Source: Chryseobacterium gleum
GTDB lineage: Bacteria; Bacteroidota; Bacteroidia; Flavobacteriales_D; Crocinitomicaceae
Direction: 5' to 3'
NCBI GenBank assembly: GCA_945877005.1
Contig: CAMCQL010000026.1
Location: forward strand, 1 to 13,646
Length of the DNA: 13,646 nucleotides
The notes under the pieces were generated by a model that was not told the DNA's origin, did no database searches, and worked only from the letters and a program-made list of their open reading frames with translations. Each line of letters begins with the position of its first letter. Positions within the stretch are counted from its first letter, which is position 1. The position numbers and the translations under genes were made by a program. This document shows positions 5,394 through 13,626 of this stretch, one piece after another.

Positions 5394-6224
5394 ATGGCAA
5401 TTACAGCAGCAGAAGTAAATAAACTTCGTCTACAAACCGGAGCAGGTATGATGGACTGTAAAAACGCATTGGTTGAATCAAATGGTGATTTCGAACAAGC
5501 GATCGATATTTTACGTAAAAAAGGGCAGAAAATTGCTGCAAAACGTGGAGATAACGACGCTAAAGAAGGTCTAACTATTGCTCAAGTTTCGGCTTCAGGT
5601 AATGAAGGTGCGATTTTATTATTAAATTGTGAAACTGACTTCGTAGCAAAAAACGAATCTTTCGTTGCTTTTGTTCAATCTATCGTTGATATCGCAGTTA
5701 ACAATCCAGTAAATACAGCTGAAGAATTAAAATCGTTAAAATACGATGATAAGTTAACAGTTGAAGAGAAAATTACTGAACAAATTGGTGTTATCGGTGA
5801 AAAATTAGACTTGTCTAAATTCACTCGTATTTCAGCTCCAAAAGTGGTTGCCTACAACCACCCTGGTAACCAAGTTGCTACATTAATTGGTTTGACTTCA
5901 GGATCTGAAGTTGCTGAAGACTCAGGAAAACAGGTTGCAATGCAAGTTGCTGCAATGAATCCTATTGCTTTAGACAAAGATGGTGTTGAACAAGACACTA
6001 TCAACCGTGAATTGGAAATTGCTAAAGAATTAGCTGTTCAAGAAGGAAAGCCAGCTGAGATGGCTGAGAAAATTGCTCAAGGTCGCCTTAATAAATTTTT
6101 TCAAGAAAACACTTTATTGAGCCAACCATTTGTAAGAGATAACAAATTAACTGTTCAAGAATTTTTAAATTCAAGTGAAAAAGGATTAACAGTTAATGCT
6201 TTCACAAGATTTGCATTAAGATAA
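5394..6224 (+). CDS. tsf: Elongation factor Ts
   Basis: EF-Ts is the nucleotide exchange factor that recycles EF-Tu from its GDP to its GTP form during translation. The 276-residue protein has the N-terminal UBA-like domain (ITAAEVNKLRLQTGAGMMDC, 3-22, then ALVESNGDFEQAIDILRKKG) and the core motif TDFVAKN (81-87), which contacts EF-Tu. The dimerisation-type repeats of the core follow, including PFVRDNKLTVQEFL near the end. The length is typical of the phylum. It is the last gene of the rplM operon, and a strong intrinsic terminator begins about 20 bp after the stop. Confidence 0.97.
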   Translation: MAITAAEVNKLRLQTGAGMMDCKNALVESNGDFEQAIDILRKKGQKIAAKRGDNDAKEGLTIAQVSASGNEGAILLLNCETDFVAKNESFVAFVQSIVDIAVNNPVNTAEELKSLKYDDKLTVEEKITEQIGVIGEKLDLSKFTRISAPKVVAYNHPGNQVATLIGLTSGSEVAEDSGKQVAMQVAAMNPIALDKDGVEQDTINRELEIAKELAVQEGKPAEMAEKIAQGRLNKFFQENTLLSQPFVRDNKLTVQEFLNSSEKGLTVNAFTRFALR

Positions 6225-6245
6225 TCTCAATTTATCAATAAATCT

Positions 6246-6280
6246 AAAGGGTTGAACGAATGTTCAACCCTTTTTCTTTT
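6246..6280 (+). terminator. Intrinsic terminator of the rplM-rpsI-rpsB-tsf operon
   Basis: AAAGGGTTGAAC (6246-6257) pairs over 12 perfect base pairs with GTTCAACCCTTT (6262-6273) around a GAAT loop, and a T-rich tract follows directly. This is a textbook factor-independent terminator and the strongest hairpin in the window. Confidence 0.92.
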
Positions 6281-6314
6281 CTAAAAAATCAAAATTATTT
6301 TTAAAATATTTATC

Positions 6315-6322
6315 TATCTTTG
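6315..6322 (+). promoter_or_regulatory. -7 box of the pyrH-frr promoter
   Basis: TATCTTTG matches TAnnTTTG exactly and lies just after the tsf terminator, with the pyrH start 18 bp further on. The implied leader is only about 10-15 nt. No TTG is found at the -33 position, where the DNA is a plain A/T tract. Confidence 0.6.
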
Positions 6323-6340
6323 CAGTGAAAAAAATGTCCT

Positions 6341-7063
6341 ATGAAATACAAACGCATATTACTGAAATTAAGTGGTGAGTCTCTAATGGGGGACAAGCAA
6401 TTTGGAATTGACAATAAACAAATTACCACATACGCCAAACAAATCAAAGAGATTTGTGATTTAGGTGTTCAAGTTGCGATTGTTATTGGAGGAGGTAACA
6501 TTTTTAGAGGTGTTCAAGCAGAAGAAGGAGGAATGGACCGCACCCATGGTGATTATATGGGAATGCTCGCTACAATGATCAATAGCATGGCACTTCAATC
6601 AGCTTTAGAATCCGTTGGTTGTAAAACAAGACTACAATCAGCTATTGAAATGCGAGAAATTGCCGAACCTTTTGTTCGCAGAAGAGCGGTATCCCATTTA
6701 GAAAAAGGTCGAATAGTTATTTTCGGTGCTGGTACTGGAAATCCTTACTTCACTACAGATTCTGCAGCTTCTTTACGAGCGATTGAAATAGATGCAGATG
6801 TAATATTAAAAGGAACACGAGTAGATGGTATCTATACTGCAGACCCATTGAAAGATCCAAACGCCGTTAAATTTGATCAAATATCATACGATGAAGTTTA
6901 TGAAAAGGGACTTAAAATAATGGATTTAACTGCATTTACGCTTTGTAAAGAAAACAACCTTCCTATCATTGTTTTTGACATGGACAACCCTGGAACCTTA
7001 CGTAAGATTATGGAAGGACAACAATTAGGAACAATTGTTAACAGTGAATTGGCATCTTTATAA
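6341..7063 (+). CDS. pyrH: UMP kinase (uridylate kinase)
   Basis: This cytosolic enzyme phosphorylates UMP to UDP with ATP, the branch point to all pyrimidine nucleotides. The 240-residue protein belongs to the amino-acid kinase fold, not the adenylate-kinase type. Visible motifs are KLSGESLMG (9-17) for phosphate binding, IVIGGGNIFRG (47-57), the UMP-binding region around HGDYMGMLATMINSMAL (69-85) and GAGTGNPYFTTDSAA (129-143), with KGTRVDGIYTADP (157-169) for ATP binding. Bacterial UMP kinases of this type are usually regulated by GTP and UTP. Its start follows its own promoter, and frr lies 31 bp downstream; the pyrH-frr pair is conserved widely. Confidence 0.97.
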   Translation: MKYKRILLKLSGESLMGDKQFGIDNKQITTYAKQIKEICDLGVQVAIVIGGGNIFRGVQAEEGGMDRTHGDYMGMLATMINSMALQSALESVGCKTRLQSAIEMREIAEPFVRRRAVSHLEKGRIVIFGAGTGNPYFTTDSAASLRAIEIDADVILKGTRVDGIYTADPLKDPNAVKFDQISYDEVYEKGLKIMDLTAFTLCKENNLPIIVFDMDNPGTLRKIMEGQQLGTIVNSELASL

Positions 7064-7094
7064 ATAAATAAGTACGTATTGAAAAAATAAAATC

Positions 7095-7658
7095 ATGGTA
7101 GAAGAAATTAACGAAGTCTATACAGATTTAACAAACTCAAACTCAAAAACATTAGCTCATTTAGATTATGAGTTGCAAAAAATTAGAGCTGGCAAAGCAA
7201 CACCAACTATGCTTCAAACCGTAATGGTAGATTACTATGGTGCACCAACTCCTATTTCACAAGTTGCAAATGTAGCGGCAATTGATGCGAGAACATTGAC
7301 GGTACAACCTTGGGAAAGAAATTTATTGCCTGAAATTTCAAAAGGAATTATTAACTCAAATCTAGGATTTGCGCCACAAAATAATGGAGAACAAATTATT
7401 ATTACGATTCCTCCTTTAACGGAAGAACGAAGAAAAGAAATGGTCAAAAAATCTAAAGTTGAAGGAGAACATGCTAAAGTAGGTATTCGTAATAACAGAA
7501 AAGATGCTATTGATATGGTGAAACTTCTAAAATCAGATGGGTTATCAGAAGACTTAGCAAAAGATGCAGAGACAAAAGTTCAATCAATCACTAATAATGC
7601 CATTACGAAAGTAGATGAGATATTAGCGGTGAAAGAAAAAGATATTATGACAGTATAA
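7095..7658 (+). CDS. frr: Ribosome recycling factor
   Basis: RRF splits the post-termination ribosome together with EF-G. The 187-residue protein shows the three-helix-bundle and hinge pattern of the family: HLDYELQKIRAGKATPTML (22-40), VDYYGAPTPISQVANV (45-60), TLTVQPWERN (67-76), IPPLTEERRKEMVKKSK (105-121) and VGIRNNRKDA (129-138). Arg132 in the last motif corresponds to the arginine that is essential in E. coli RRF. The length is the family norm. It is the second gene of the pyrH operon and ends just before a bidirectional terminator. Confidence 0.97.
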   Translation: MVEEINEVYTDLTNSNSKTLAHLDYELQKIRAGKATPTMLQTVMVDYYGAPTPISQVANVAAIDARTLTVQPWERNLLPEISKGIINSNLGFAPQNNGEQIIITIPPLTEERRKEMVKKSKVEGEHAKVGIRNNRKDAIDMVKLLKSDGLSEDLAKDAETKVQSITNNAITKVDEILAVKEKDIMTV

Positions 7659-7683
7659 TTGTCTTAATAAAATCCTACAATTC

Positions 7684-7712
7684 AAAAAGAGCCCTATAGG
7701 CTCTTTTTTTTT
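7684..7712. terminator. Bidirectional terminator between frr and the M43 protease gene
   Basis: AAAAAGAGCC (7684-7693) pairs with GGCTCTTTTT (7699-7708) around CTATA. On the + strand it runs into a long T tract and ends the pyrH-frr transcript. On the - strand the other arm gives GGCTC followed by five T residues, able to end the convergent protease transcript. It sits in the 88-bp gap between the two stop codons. Confidence 0.88.
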
Positions 7713-7746
7713 GACTTGAAATTCGTTAGAAGAATAAACCTTCTTA

Positions 7747-9468
7747 TCATTCAACTACCAGTCGGTGTGTAAAATAAGTCCCTTTAGAAGTTTCAACTTG
7801 CAATAAATAGATACCATTCTCCAAGTTCAATGGAAAACTTGTTCGTGTAGGACTAACACTTAATACTTCCAAAATCTCACCGGTAAGGGCTGTGATTCTA
7901 ACCTTACAATCAAAATTATCTGGTAATTTAAAAAACAGAATTTTACTGGCTGGATTTGGGAAAACTGCAAAAACATCTGCAAACTTATCGGAATAGCCTA
8001 AAAGTTGTATAGAGATACAATCAGTAGTATCCTTGCAAACATTTGAAGTGACTACAGCAGAGTAAACACCTGATTTTAATGGCGCAAATTTATTACCCAA
8101 CAATTTCCCTAAGGGCAATGAATCACTTAAACATTTAATCCATTGTACAGTTCTATCACTTGTTAAAACCAATAAAGTGTCTTTATTTTGAACGATTTGC
8201 TCTGTGAATTTCCCCTCAATTTGAATAGTTTTTGTAGTAGTGTATCCAGGGCAAGCTGAAGAACTATTTAACACATAACTTACATTTACTAACCCTGATT
8301 TTAGAAGATTCGCATTCCCATTTTGTTCGATTCGAATTTTAGAAGTGTCTGAAACAATCCAATGTCCTCTTTCTCTGTTGACTTTAAACTGAGAATTGGA
8401 CCCTTCACAAAAAAGTGAATCCCCATCAATCTTTAAACCAGAACAAAAAGAACTCCCAATTAATTCAGATCGGTATTGAAGAACAGAATTATACATGCGT
8501 TTAACTTGTTCTTGGGTAAACATATTCATCGAATTATCATACACATAATCCATATAATTCATAAACATTTCACCATTTTGATTGGCACCGCATTTATTGT
8601 TTGGCCTCCAAGGAAAAATTGGATTTTCTTTATTCTGGTCTTCAGCAATCGGTGTATCTGATATCAAATCATCACCACATGCTTGATCTCCCCATATATG
8701 ATTTAAATTTAACCAATGTCCAACTTCATGTGTTGTTGTTCTTCCAAGCGCATATCCATTAAAGTCCTCACTTCCTGCGGTACCTTTTGTCCCAAATGCT
8801 CGAAAATCAATTACTACTCCATCTGTTTCAGGATAGGCACTCAAATCAGAAGGAGGCCATGCGTATCCAAGAAGACCTAAATCATTTTTAAACTTTACTA
8901 CATAGATATTTAAATACTTTCTGGAATCCCAATAGTCAGACCCCCCTGTATTGATAGATTTCATCTTGTCATTATCTTCCCATTCTGTAATCGTAGTTTT
9001 TGTGCGAACGATTCCGCTAGATAACCGATTATTGGGGTCCCTTTCCGCTAAAAAAAAGTGAATGTCCAATCCGCCTCCGTATTGATAAAAAGGATGAGTC
9101 TCTGGAAGTACGTCCTTATTTCGTCTTCCATAATCTCCATTTAAAACATCTATTTGAGATTGAATCTGCTCGTCCGAAATATTTTGATCTGCAGTATTCC
9201 ATAGAACATGAACAACAACAGGAATGAACAATTTTCCTCTTTTACGGCTACTATTCTCACTCATCTTTAATGTAAGTTGACTTTCACCAATGCTATCAAT
9301 TATTATTAACATAGGATTCTGACTTCTTCTACTATTTTTATGAGTAACAGCGGAACATCTATTTTTATATTGACTTAATAAACTACTTGAATAAGAACTG
9401 AATATTATTAAAAGTACAACTAAATTAATCCCACGCATCTTCTGTACCATCTTCTTTATTTGCATCAT
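7747..9468 (-). CDS. Secreted M43-family zinc metalloprotease with T9SS sorting domain
   Basis: The 573-residue product is a pappalysin-like (M43) metalloprotease. A hydrophobic signal peptide (about 14-30) is followed by a propeptide-like segment and the catalytic domain (about 80-340). The zinc motif HEVGHWLNLNH (247-257) supplies three histidines and Glu248; the Met-turn is MNYMDY (303-308). Cysteines at 264 and 293 may form a disulfide. Residues 345-490 look like one or two beta-sandwich linker domains. The last 75 residues (VFPNPASKILFF ... NGIYLLQVETSKGTYFTHRLVVE) are a type A T9SS sorting domain, so the enzyme is exported across both membranes and released or surface-attached. The start is uncertain: Met1, Met7 (9450) or Met11 (9438) all leave a usable signal peptide. 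Every choice overlaps the helicase gene (14-44 bp), implying coupling. The substrate is unknown. Confidence 0.93.
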   Translation of the reverse strand: MMQIKKMVQKMRGINLVVLLIIFSSYSSSLLSQYKNRCSAVTHKNSRRSQNPMLIIIDSIGESQLTLKMSENSSRKRGKLFIPVVVHVLWNTADQNISDEQIQSQIDVLNGDYGRRNKDVLPETHPFYQYGGGLDIHFFLAERDPNNRLSSGIVRTKTTITEWEDNDKMKSINTGGSDYWDSRKYLNIYVVKFKNDLGLLGYAWPPSDLSAYPETDGVVIDFRAFGTKGTAGSEDFNGYALGRTTTHEVGHWLNLNHIWGDQACGDDLISDTPIAEDQNKENPIFPWRPNNKCGANQNGEMFMNYMDYVYDNSMNMFTQEQVKRMYNSVLQYRSELIGSSFCSGLKIDGDSLFCEGSNSQFKVNRERGHWIVSDTSKIRIEQNGNANLLKSGLVNVSYVLNSSSACPGYTTTKTIQIEGKFTEQIVQNKDTLLVLTSDRTVQWIKCLSDSLPLGKLLGNKFAPLKSGVYSAVVTSNVCKDTTDCISIQLLGYSDKFADVFAVFPNPASKILFFKLPDNFDCKVRITALTGEILEVLSVSPTRTSFPLNLENGIYLLQVETSKGTYFTHRLVVE

Positions 9469-10657
9469 TAATCAATTTTCGCCAATTGTAACCTCCTTCT
9501 TCTGTATCCTTGAGAATGTCTTTGTATTCCCATTCATTCAAATCATAATGCATTATTTCCTCCCCAGTATAAGCTTCTATTTCCTCTAAAAACACACGTT
9601 CTTCCTTACTGCAAAAAGCCAATGCCTGCCCCTTTCGTTCACCTCTTCCTGTTCTTCCAACACGATGGACATAATTTTCAGCAACATCAGGCAAATCATA
9701 ATTAATCACATACTCTACATTTGGAATATCAATCCCACGGGCTGCAACATCTGTCGTAATCAACACCCTGTTTTCACCGTTTCGAAATCGATCTAATACC
9801 AAAAAACGTTCTTTTTGATCTAAACCTCCATGTAAAAATTCGGTGTGAATTTCAACACGATCCATTGCTGCAACTACACGTTCTGCTCTTACTTTAGTTC
9901 TTACAAATACCACAAATTTACTTTCTTCATATTCCTTTAAAATATTTTCTAAAAAGAAACGCTTGTGATCCATTTCCACAAATACAACTGCATGTTGAAT
10001 ATTTTTAGCGACTGGATTCTTGGGTGAAATTTGTATACGTATCGCATTTCGCACAACTGAATAAGCTAGTTTTTTAATATGCTTACTAATTGTCGCTGAA
10101 AAGAACAATGTTTGACGGTTAGATGGCACAAATTTCATCATGTCATTAATATCTTTAATAAAACCTAAATCAAGCATTAAATCAGCTTCATCAATACATA
10201 CAATTTTAACATTGCTCAACGACAAATGTCCTTGTGAAACTAGGTCAAACATTCTGCCAGGTGTTGCAACTAAAATGTCAACCCCTTCTTCTAATTTTGA
10301 AATCTGAGCGTCCTGTTCTACACCTCCATAAATTGAAGTACTGATTACACTTAACTCTTTCCCTATTTCAATAAATACATTTGTAATCTGTAATGCTAAT
10401 TCTCTTGTGGGCGCCAATACCAAACATTGAATCCCTGAACTCTTCTCCTGTTTTGATTTTGATCGTTCTAACATTTCGAGAATTGGAATTGCGAATGCGG
10501 CAGTTTTTCCTGTACCTGTTTGTGCAATTGCTAAAACATCTTCTCCCTGTAAAATTGGTTCAATGGCTTTAAATTGAATGTCAGTTGGCCTTACAAACCC
10601 CATCACTGACAATTGTTTTTTTATCTTTGTAGAAATACGATAGTCTTCAAATTTCAT
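9425..10657 (-). CDS. DEAD-box ATP-dependent RNA helicase, RhlE-like
   Basis: This 410-residue cytosolic helicase unwinds short RNA duplexes using ATP; such enzymes serve ribosome assembly, RNA decay and cold adaptation. All motifs are intact: Q motif GFVRPTDIQ (20-28), Walker A AQTGTGKT (45-52), PTREL (83-87), TPGR (132-135), DEAD (156-159), SAT (187-189), TTDVAARGIDIP (301-312) and HRVGRTGR (331-338). The C-terminal extension is short and acidic (ending NKEDGTEDAWD), unlike the long basic tails of many RhlE proteins. The frame stays open 19 codons further upstream (10714), but that segment carries the -7 box, and the family N-terminus begins at MKFEDY, so the ATG at 10657 is chosen. The protease gene begins before this gene's stop. 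The exact subfamily is not certain. Confidence 0.94.
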   Translation of the reverse strand: MKFEDYRISTKIKKQLSVMGFVRPTDIQFKAIEPILQGEDVLAIAQTGTGKTAAFAIPILEMLERSKSKQEKSSGIQCLVLAPTRELALQITNVFIEIGKELSVISTSIYGGVEQDAQISKLEEGVDILVATPGRMFDLVSQGHLSLSNVKIVCIDEADLMLDLGFIKDINDMMKFVPSNRQTLFFSATISKHIKKLAYSVVRNAIRIQISPKNPVAKNIQHAVVFVEMDHKRFFLENILKEYEESKFVVFVRTKVRAERVVAAMDRVEIHTEFLHGGLDQKERFLVLDRFRNGENRVLITTDVAARGIDIPNVEYVINYDLPDVAENYVHRVGRTGRGERKGQALAFCSKEERVFLEEIEAYTGEEIMHYDLNEWEYKDILKDTEEGGYNWRKLINDANKEDGTEDAWD

Positions 10658-10703
10658 AGTGAACTTTTTTTCTGTTTTATTGATTTCATAAACAGAATTT
10701 ACA

Positions 10704-10711
10704 CAAAAATA
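10704..10711 (-). promoter_or_regulatory. -7 box for the helicase-protease transcript
   Basis: Read on the - strand this is TATTTTTG, matching TAnnTTTG. It would start transcription near 10697 and leave a leader of about 40 nt before the helicase ATG at 10657. No -33 TTG is visible at the usual distance. Confidence 0.45.
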
Positions 10712-10754
10712 CATTTAGAAATTCGCTTTATCTATTTTTGAATGATTTGTTATT

Positions 10755-10762
10755 TACATTTG
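10755..10762 (+). promoter_or_regulatory. -7 box for the ABC importer operon
   Basis: TACATTTG matches TAnnTTTG and lies 32 bp before the ATG of the binding-protein gene. A TTG occurs at 10738-10740, but its 14-nt spacing is shorter than usual. The 137-bp divergent spacer carries no obvious Fur-type operator and is too short for a cobalamin riboswitch. Confidence 0.5.
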
Positions 10763-10794
10763 AACTACATTCATATTTTTTCCGCTAATTTAAA

Positions 10795-11898
10795 ATGAGA
10801 TTTTACGTTTTTTTATTCTTATACTTTTCGCTTTTGGGTTGCAATCAACGTAATTCAATAAGCAAGCAATCAACAAAAAAAAACATAGTGCCATTTGCAA
10901 ATTATCTAAAAATATACCTACACGATAATTTTACAGAAGTTCAAATTATCTCTCCTACATCTCATAAAATTGAAAAAAAGTTTGCCTTAATCCCAAACCA
11001 AAAAAAAATCTCAATATCAAATGAATACGAAATAATTCATACACCCATTAAGAATTTGGTTGCTTTATCGAGTAATCAAATTGGAATGTTAAACGTATTG
11101 GGCCGAATTTCTAAAATCAAAGGAGTTTCTAATAAAATTTATATTCATAACAATTCTGTTCTGAAACTAATTCAACAAAAAAAAATCTTTGAATTTGGTT
11201 CAGTAGAAGAAATAAATCCAGAAAAAATAGCTCGACTAAAGTGTGATGTAATTAGTTACTCTGGATTTGGTACTCCTCCCCCTAACGAAAGGAAATTTCA
11301 GTTACTTCATACAGCGTGTATCCCAAACTATGATTGGAATGAAGCAACACCTATGGGTAAACTAGCATGGATCTACTTATATGGATTCCTTACTGGAACA
11401 GAAAAAAAAGCAGAAAAATATGTTCAAAATGTAGCTCAAAAATACAATACTTTGCGGTCGACTTTCAAAAAAAATAGCAAGGGAAAAACAGTGTTATCTG
11501 GTGCTTTAATCGGAGACAATTGGTATCTCCCAGCTGGTAAAAGTTACAATGCTACATTACTCAAGGATGCAAATGCGAATTATGTTGAACAACATTCAAA
11601 TGGACATGGAAGTGTGAAACTTTCACTTGAAAAATGTCTGCAAAAACATAAGAATGCAGCTGTTTGGATCAACCCTGGTTCAACTTCTCTATCCCAACTC
11701 TCTCAACAAAATAAACACTATGAAAAATTTAGTGCTTTCAGAAATAAATCTGTTTATTGCTACTCTCATAATACGAACTTTTTTTGGGAGTATTCTACCC
11801 TTCTACCTCATCGTTTGCTCCAAGATCTAATCATTATTTCACATGATAGAGATCCAAAGAATTCGCAGTTATTTTTCTATAAAAAATTAGCTCCATGA
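10795..11898 (+). CDS. ABC importer substrate-binding lipoprotein (metal-chelate/cobalamin type)
   Basis: The 367-residue product begins with a lipoprotein signal peptide, MRFYVFLFLYFSLLGC, whose lipobox LLGC puts the lipidated cysteine at 16. The rest fits the class III periplasmic binding fold (Peripla_BP_2): a first lobe with VALSSNQIGMLNVLG (89-103), the segment KIFEFGSVEEINPEKIARLKCDVI (130-153), IPNYDWNEATPMGKLAWI (176-193) at the start of the linking helix, and FWEYSTLLPHRLLQDLI (330-346) near the end. Proteins of this class deliver ferric siderophores, haem or cobalamin to a FecCD-type permease. The sequence is rich in lysine and asparagine. Its stop overlaps the permease start by 4 bp (ATGA). 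No TonB-dependent receptor is encoded within the window, so the substrate remains open. Confidence 0.87.
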   Translation: MRFYVFLFLYFSLLGCNQRNSISKQSTKKNIVPFANYLKIYLHDNFTEVQIISPTSHKIEKKFALIPNQKKISISNEYEIIHTPIKNLVALSSNQIGMLNVLGRISKIKGVSNKIYIHNNSVLKLIQQKKIFEFGSVEEINPEKIARLKCDVISYSGFGTPPPNERKFQLLHTACIPNYDWNEATPMGKLAWIYLYGFLTGTEKKAEKYVQNVAQKYNTLRSTFKKNSKGKTVLSGALIGDNWYLPAGKSYNATLLKDANANYVEQHSNGHGSVKLSLEKCLQKHKNAAVWINPGSTSLSQLSQQNKHYEKFSAFRNKSVYCYSHNTNFFWEYSTLLPHRLLQDLIIISHDRDPKNSQLFFYKKLAP

Positions 11899-12875
11899 CC
11901 AAACAAACATATACGTTTAAATTAGTTTCAGTATTTGCTCTATTAATTAGCTTATTATTGTTTCATTTGAATGGGGCAAAATTTATTTGGAATTTTAACT
12001 TTTCAAATACCGATGCACTTATTCTTTTTAAAGATCTTCGTCTACCAAGAACTTTAACGGCAATACTCGCTGGGAGTAGTATTTCTATAGCAGGTCTACT
12101 CATGCAGACACTTTTTAAAAATCCATTAGCTGGTCCATCTATTTTAGGTATTACGAGCGGATCTTCCCTATTCGTTGCATTATACACCATGGCAGGTGTT
12201 CAATTTTTCTCGACTGATTGGGACATCATTTCTGTAGGTGTTTTTGGAGCGCTTATTTTTTCTATCATAATTTTATTTTTCAGTAAATATATACGCCAAC
12301 AAACAACCTTATTAATCATTGGAATGATGCTAGGCAGTTTTACAAATTCAATTATCCAAATAATCGAAAACCAAACAACCGCAGAAAAAATACAAACATA
12401 TAATTTCTGGGGATTCGGGAGTTTACAACATGTTTACATAGAACAAATCCCACTTATTCTATTGGCATTTTTAATTGCAACTCTAATGATTATTTTATGC
12501 ATAAAACCATTGAATGCAATCGTTCTTGGAGAAACAATTGCACAACATTTAGGCATCCAATTAAATAAGACACGTGTACTAATAATCATAAGTACAGCTG
12601 TTTTTACTGGGGTAACAACTGCATTTTGTGGTCCAATTTCATTTGTTGGCTTAGCTGTTCCTAATCTTGTGAAAATTTGGTTAAAAACAACAAACCATAC
12701 CATTTTACTTGTTGCAAGTGCTTTAATTGGAAGTGTCTTTTTACTCTTTTGTGATTGTATTATTTTATTATTTGAAGACATTGTTCAACTTCCACTTAAT
12801 AGTATTACCTCATTAATTGGCGCACCATTTGTTGTTTGGTTACTTCTAAAAAAACGAATCCATGATAACATGTAA
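11895..12875 (+). CDS. FecCD-family ABC importer permease
   Basis: This 326-residue inner-membrane protein is the transport channel of the importer. It is hydrophobic throughout, consistent with the roughly ten helices of the family. Diagnostic stretches are LRLPRTLTAILAGSSISIAG (48-67) with QTLFKNPLAGPSILGITSG (71-89), and near the C-terminus LGETIAQHLGIQL followed by FCGPISFVGLAVPNLVKIWL. The latter corresponds to the family's 'GPIGFVGLIVPHIAR' ATPase-coupling region; here the usual PH is PN and the following arginine is lysine. The start overlaps the binding-protein stop by 4 bp and the end overlaps the ATPase start by 14 bp, so all three are translationally coupled. Length and topology are typical. 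Confidence 0.93.
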   Translation: MTKQTYTFKLVSVFALLISLLLFHLNGAKFIWNFNFSNTDALILFKDLRLPRTLTAILAGSSISIAGLLMQTLFKNPLAGPSILGITSGSSLFVALYTMAGVQFFSTDWDIISVGVFGALIFSIIILFFSKYIRQQTTLLIIGMMLGSFTNSIIQIIENQTTAEKIQTYNFWGFGSLQHVYIEQIPLILLAFLIATLMIILCIKPLNAIVLGETIAQHLGIQLNKTRVLIIISTAVFTGVTTAFCGPISFVGLAVPNLVKIWLKTTNHTILLVASALIGSVFLLFCDCIILLFEDIVQLPLNSITSLIGAPFVVWLLLKKRIHDNM

Positions 12876-13626
12876 TTCTTTACTAATAGGTTTTAAAGAA
12901 CCAATTTTACAGTGTGAACACCTTTCATTAAATACAGGTGAATTATATTGTTTGGTTGGGAAAAATGGCGCTGGTAAATCAACATTTTTAAAAACATTGA
13001 TAGGTGAAATTCAGCCATTATCAGGCGAAATAACTATAGCCAATCAAAATCTGAATTTTGTTAACCCGATTTTAAAAGCTAAATTAATTGCGTTTGTTCC
13101 ATCAAGATTTGATGGCGTTCCTTACTTAACTTCATATGAGTTTATTTCAAAAGGAAGAATTCCACACACAAACTTTTTTGGGAAATTAACCTCTCTAGAT
13201 AAAGAAATCATAAAAGATGCCATTTCATTTACGATGGTAGACGACCTATTAGAGAAAGACACCTCTTTATTGAGTGATGGCGAACGTCAATTGATTTCAA
13301 TTACTAGAGCGCTTGCACAAGATACTCCTTATATTTTATTAGATGAACCGACTTCATTTTTAGACCCTGAAAATAAAATGAAACTATTTTCGTTATTGTC
13401 TAAAATAACTAAATCAAAAAATAAACTTTGTTTAATCAGTACTCACGATATAGAATTTTCAAAACTTTTTTGCACAAATTATTTGATAATCCAACCCGAA
13501 AACAAAATAATCACACTTGAGAAAGTGTCATCAAACGATTCAAGTAGAGAAATTTATAAAAAAGCATTTGAAGAAACTTATTTATTCTTGACACAACGTA
13601 CTGATAAACCACTTGACTTCGGATAA
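12862..13626 (+). CDS. ABC importer ATP-binding protein (FecE type)
   Basis: The 254-residue cytoplasmic ATPase powers the importer. Walker A is GKNGAGKST (33-41), the signature is LSDGE (137-141) in place of LSGGQ, Walker B is YILLDEP (157-163) and the switch histidine is His195 in LISTHD. The Q-loop position reads AFVPSRFDG, with serine where glutamine is usual; other Bacteroidota FecE homologues also vary here, so this need not mean loss of function. The last 50 residues, after 'YLIIQPENKI', show no extra domain. The start at 12862 lies 14 bp inside the permease gene. The gene ends 20 bp before the window edge, with no terminator visible yet, so further operon genes could follow. Confidence 0.93.
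   Translation: MITCNSLLIGFKEPILQCEHLSLNTGELYCLVGKNGAGKSTFLKTLIGEIQPLSGEITIANQNLNFVNPILKAKLIAFVPSRFDGVPYLTSYEFISKGRIPHTNFFGKLTSLDKEIIKDAISFTMVDDLLEKDTSLLSDGERQLISITRALAQDTPYILLDEPTSFLDPENKMKLFSLLSKITKSKNKLCLISTHDIEFSKLFCTNYLIIQPENKIITLEKVSSNDSSREIYKKAFEETYLFLTQRTDKPLDFG

Noticed and set aside
10658..10714. N-terminal extension of the helicase by 19 residues
   Set aside because: The extra residues match nothing in DEAD-box proteins and the segment contains the likely -7 box; MKFEDY is the family-like start.
10658..10794. Cobalamin riboswitch upstream of the importer
   Set aside because: The divergent spacer is only 137 bp, is occupied by two promoter boxes and lacks the B12-box type sequence.
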